5,008 nucleotides of DNA from Coriobacteriales bacterium. GTDB lineage: Bacteria; Actinomycetota; Coriobacteriia; Coriobacteriales; UBA8131. Below the pieces are notes generated by a model. It saw only the letters and a program-made list of their open reading frames with translations, was not told the origin of the DNA and did not search any database. A program made the position numbers and the translations under genes. This document shows, in pieces, positions 4,139 to 5,008 of this stretch. The stretch spans positions 1-5,008 of the forward strand of contig JAITUO010000156.1 in the NCBI GenBank assembly GCA_031286245.1, written 5' to 3'. The first letter of the stretch is position 1; each line of letters begins with the position of its first letter.

Positions 4139-5008
4139 ATGAATAAGCTGACAAAATCGATTGCATCATTTCTAACTGTAGTCATGCTGTTCTCAGCAGC
4201 AGCTCCGATCGCCAATGCAACAACAACGGATCAAGCAGCCGATGTCATGCAAATTGAAACGAACTCGCTGGCGTTCGAAGAGATGTTCGTACCAGCTTCG
4301 CTGGATTGGAAGACTCAAGTAGCTAATGCTGAGCCTGCACAGTTTGAGAATGTCACTGTAGTGCTTGCAGATGACGTGATTGAAATTGACTCCAGTAAAA
4401 GCCCAGCAGCAGAGGCTGTCATAGACAACATCGCCACGTTCGCGATGCGCAGCACCGGCTCTACTGAGCAGAAAGTCTCTCCCAACAAGATTATCGCCCA
4501 GGGAGGTTATATCGATAAAGATGTTTTAGACAAAGTGGTTCCGTCTGGTCGTGATATAAAACCTGGAACTGTAATCGCTGATATGGCAACAGGCACGGCG
4601 TTTAGGGTTGAAACACCGGCTGACACCCTGAGTGCAGACCAGGATATCTTGTCGCTGATGGCTCCATTACAAGGCAACTATGCAGTAGCGACACCCAGCC
4701 TCCATGAGATCGTCGATGAATTTGATCTTCCGGAGCAGACCGTGACGATGACCAGTGGAAATATTAATTACTTCAATGAAGGGATTGATCCAAATAAACA
4801 TGTGGCACTAAACGGTAATAACCCAGGCTTCATACCGGCATCGTTTAATGGAGATACTCTCAATCAAGCAGAATTTAAGTACATAAGGGATAGATTCATC
4901 CAGTTCGAGTTCCCAGACATCGAGCTTTCCGCTTGGGCTTTTGGCTCTGATAACCCCATACAGGTATTAGTCCGCGGCGGCATAGCATTTGGTGACCTCG
5001 CTCTCGAT
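4139..5008 (+). CDS. Exported protein of unknown function, 3' end beyond the window
   Basis: The frame is open for 290 codons from ATG at 4139 to the last base and has no stop, so the gene is cut by the window edge. The N-terminus is a clear Sec signal peptide: basic MNKLTK, hydrophobic core SIASFLTVVMLFSAAA, and a probable signal peptidase I site after ANA at residue 27 (no lipobox cysteine). The mature part is acidic, low in cysteine (none in the visible part) and rich in Asp, Asn and Thr, typical of extracellular or cell-surface proteins. Residues about 134-210 read like beta-rich segments (VVPSGRDIKPGTVIADMAT, then TPSLHEIVDEFDLPEQTV and TMTSGNINYFNEGIDPN). I do not recognise a named domain, a catalytic motif or surface-anchoring repeats; an anchor or SLH domains could lie in the missing C-terminus. 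It is divergent from the acyl-CoA synthetase unit and separated from it by a long structured region, so it is probably regulated on its own. Confidence 0.85.
   Translation, partial: MNKLTKSIASFLTVVMLFSAAAPIANATTTDQAADVMQIETNSLAFEEMFVPASLDWKTQVANAEPAQFENVTVVLADDVIEIDSSKSPAAEAVIDNIATFAMRSTGSTEQKVSPNKIIAQGGYIDKDVLDKVVPSGRDIKPGTVIADMATGTAFRVETPADTLSADQDILSLMAPLQGNYAVATPSLHEIVDEFDLPEQTVTMTSGNINYFNEGIDPNKHVALNGNNPGFIPASFNGDTLNQAEFKYIRDRFIQFEFPDIELSAWAFGSDNPIQVLVRGGIAFGDLALD

Overview
The window looks like bacterial chromosome with moderate base composition. It carries two complete minus-strand metabolic genes, the start of a divergent plus-strand secreted-protein gene, and long intergenic spaces full of palindromes. 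The Shine-Dalgarno sites are strong (AAGGAG, AGGAG, GGGAGGG) and the last gene encodes a classical Sec signal peptide. The acyl-CoA ligase is of the type I associate with anaerobic fermenters and syntrophs, so an anaerobic Firmicute-like organism is my best guess. Nothing in the window fixes the lineage.

Layout. Positions 1-720 contain no credible gene. They hold a short palindrome (5-30), a 402-bp inverted-repeat element resembling a MITE (40-441) with a second 117-bp inverted-repeat element near its centre (188-304, flanked by ATTTT on both sides), and a very strong long hairpin followed by a T-run (490-603). Positions 721-1617 (minus) encode a PLP-dependent cysteine synthase of the CysM/CysK family. 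Positions 1618-1745 hold its ribosome binding site, a 12-bp tandem duplication and a perfect 14-bp hairpin. Positions 1746-3386 (minus) encode an AMP-forming acyl-CoA synthetase with all core motifs. Positions 3387-3519 hold its ribosome binding site and three direct repeats that may be a remnant insertion-sequence end.

The most interesting part is 3518-3716 on the minus strand, upstream of the acyl-CoA synthetase. It has a good promoter (TTGACA, 17 bp, TAAATT), a 13-codon reading frame with four Tyr codons (MLRIKTYSYCYYS), then two mutually exclusive stem-loop systems, then an intrinsic terminator with a T-run. The arms are complementary in the pattern expected of ribosome-mediated transcription attenuation. 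This would be a leader controlling acyl-CoA synthetase expression and possibly, by read-through, the cysteine synthase.

Positions 3717-4138 separate the two divergent units and contain several short hairpins but no recognised RNA family. From 4139 a plus-strand gene encodes an exported protein of unknown function that continues past the window edge. The two minus-strand genes lie head to tail 128 bp apart and may be co-transcribed, but the sequence shows no direct metabolic link between them.
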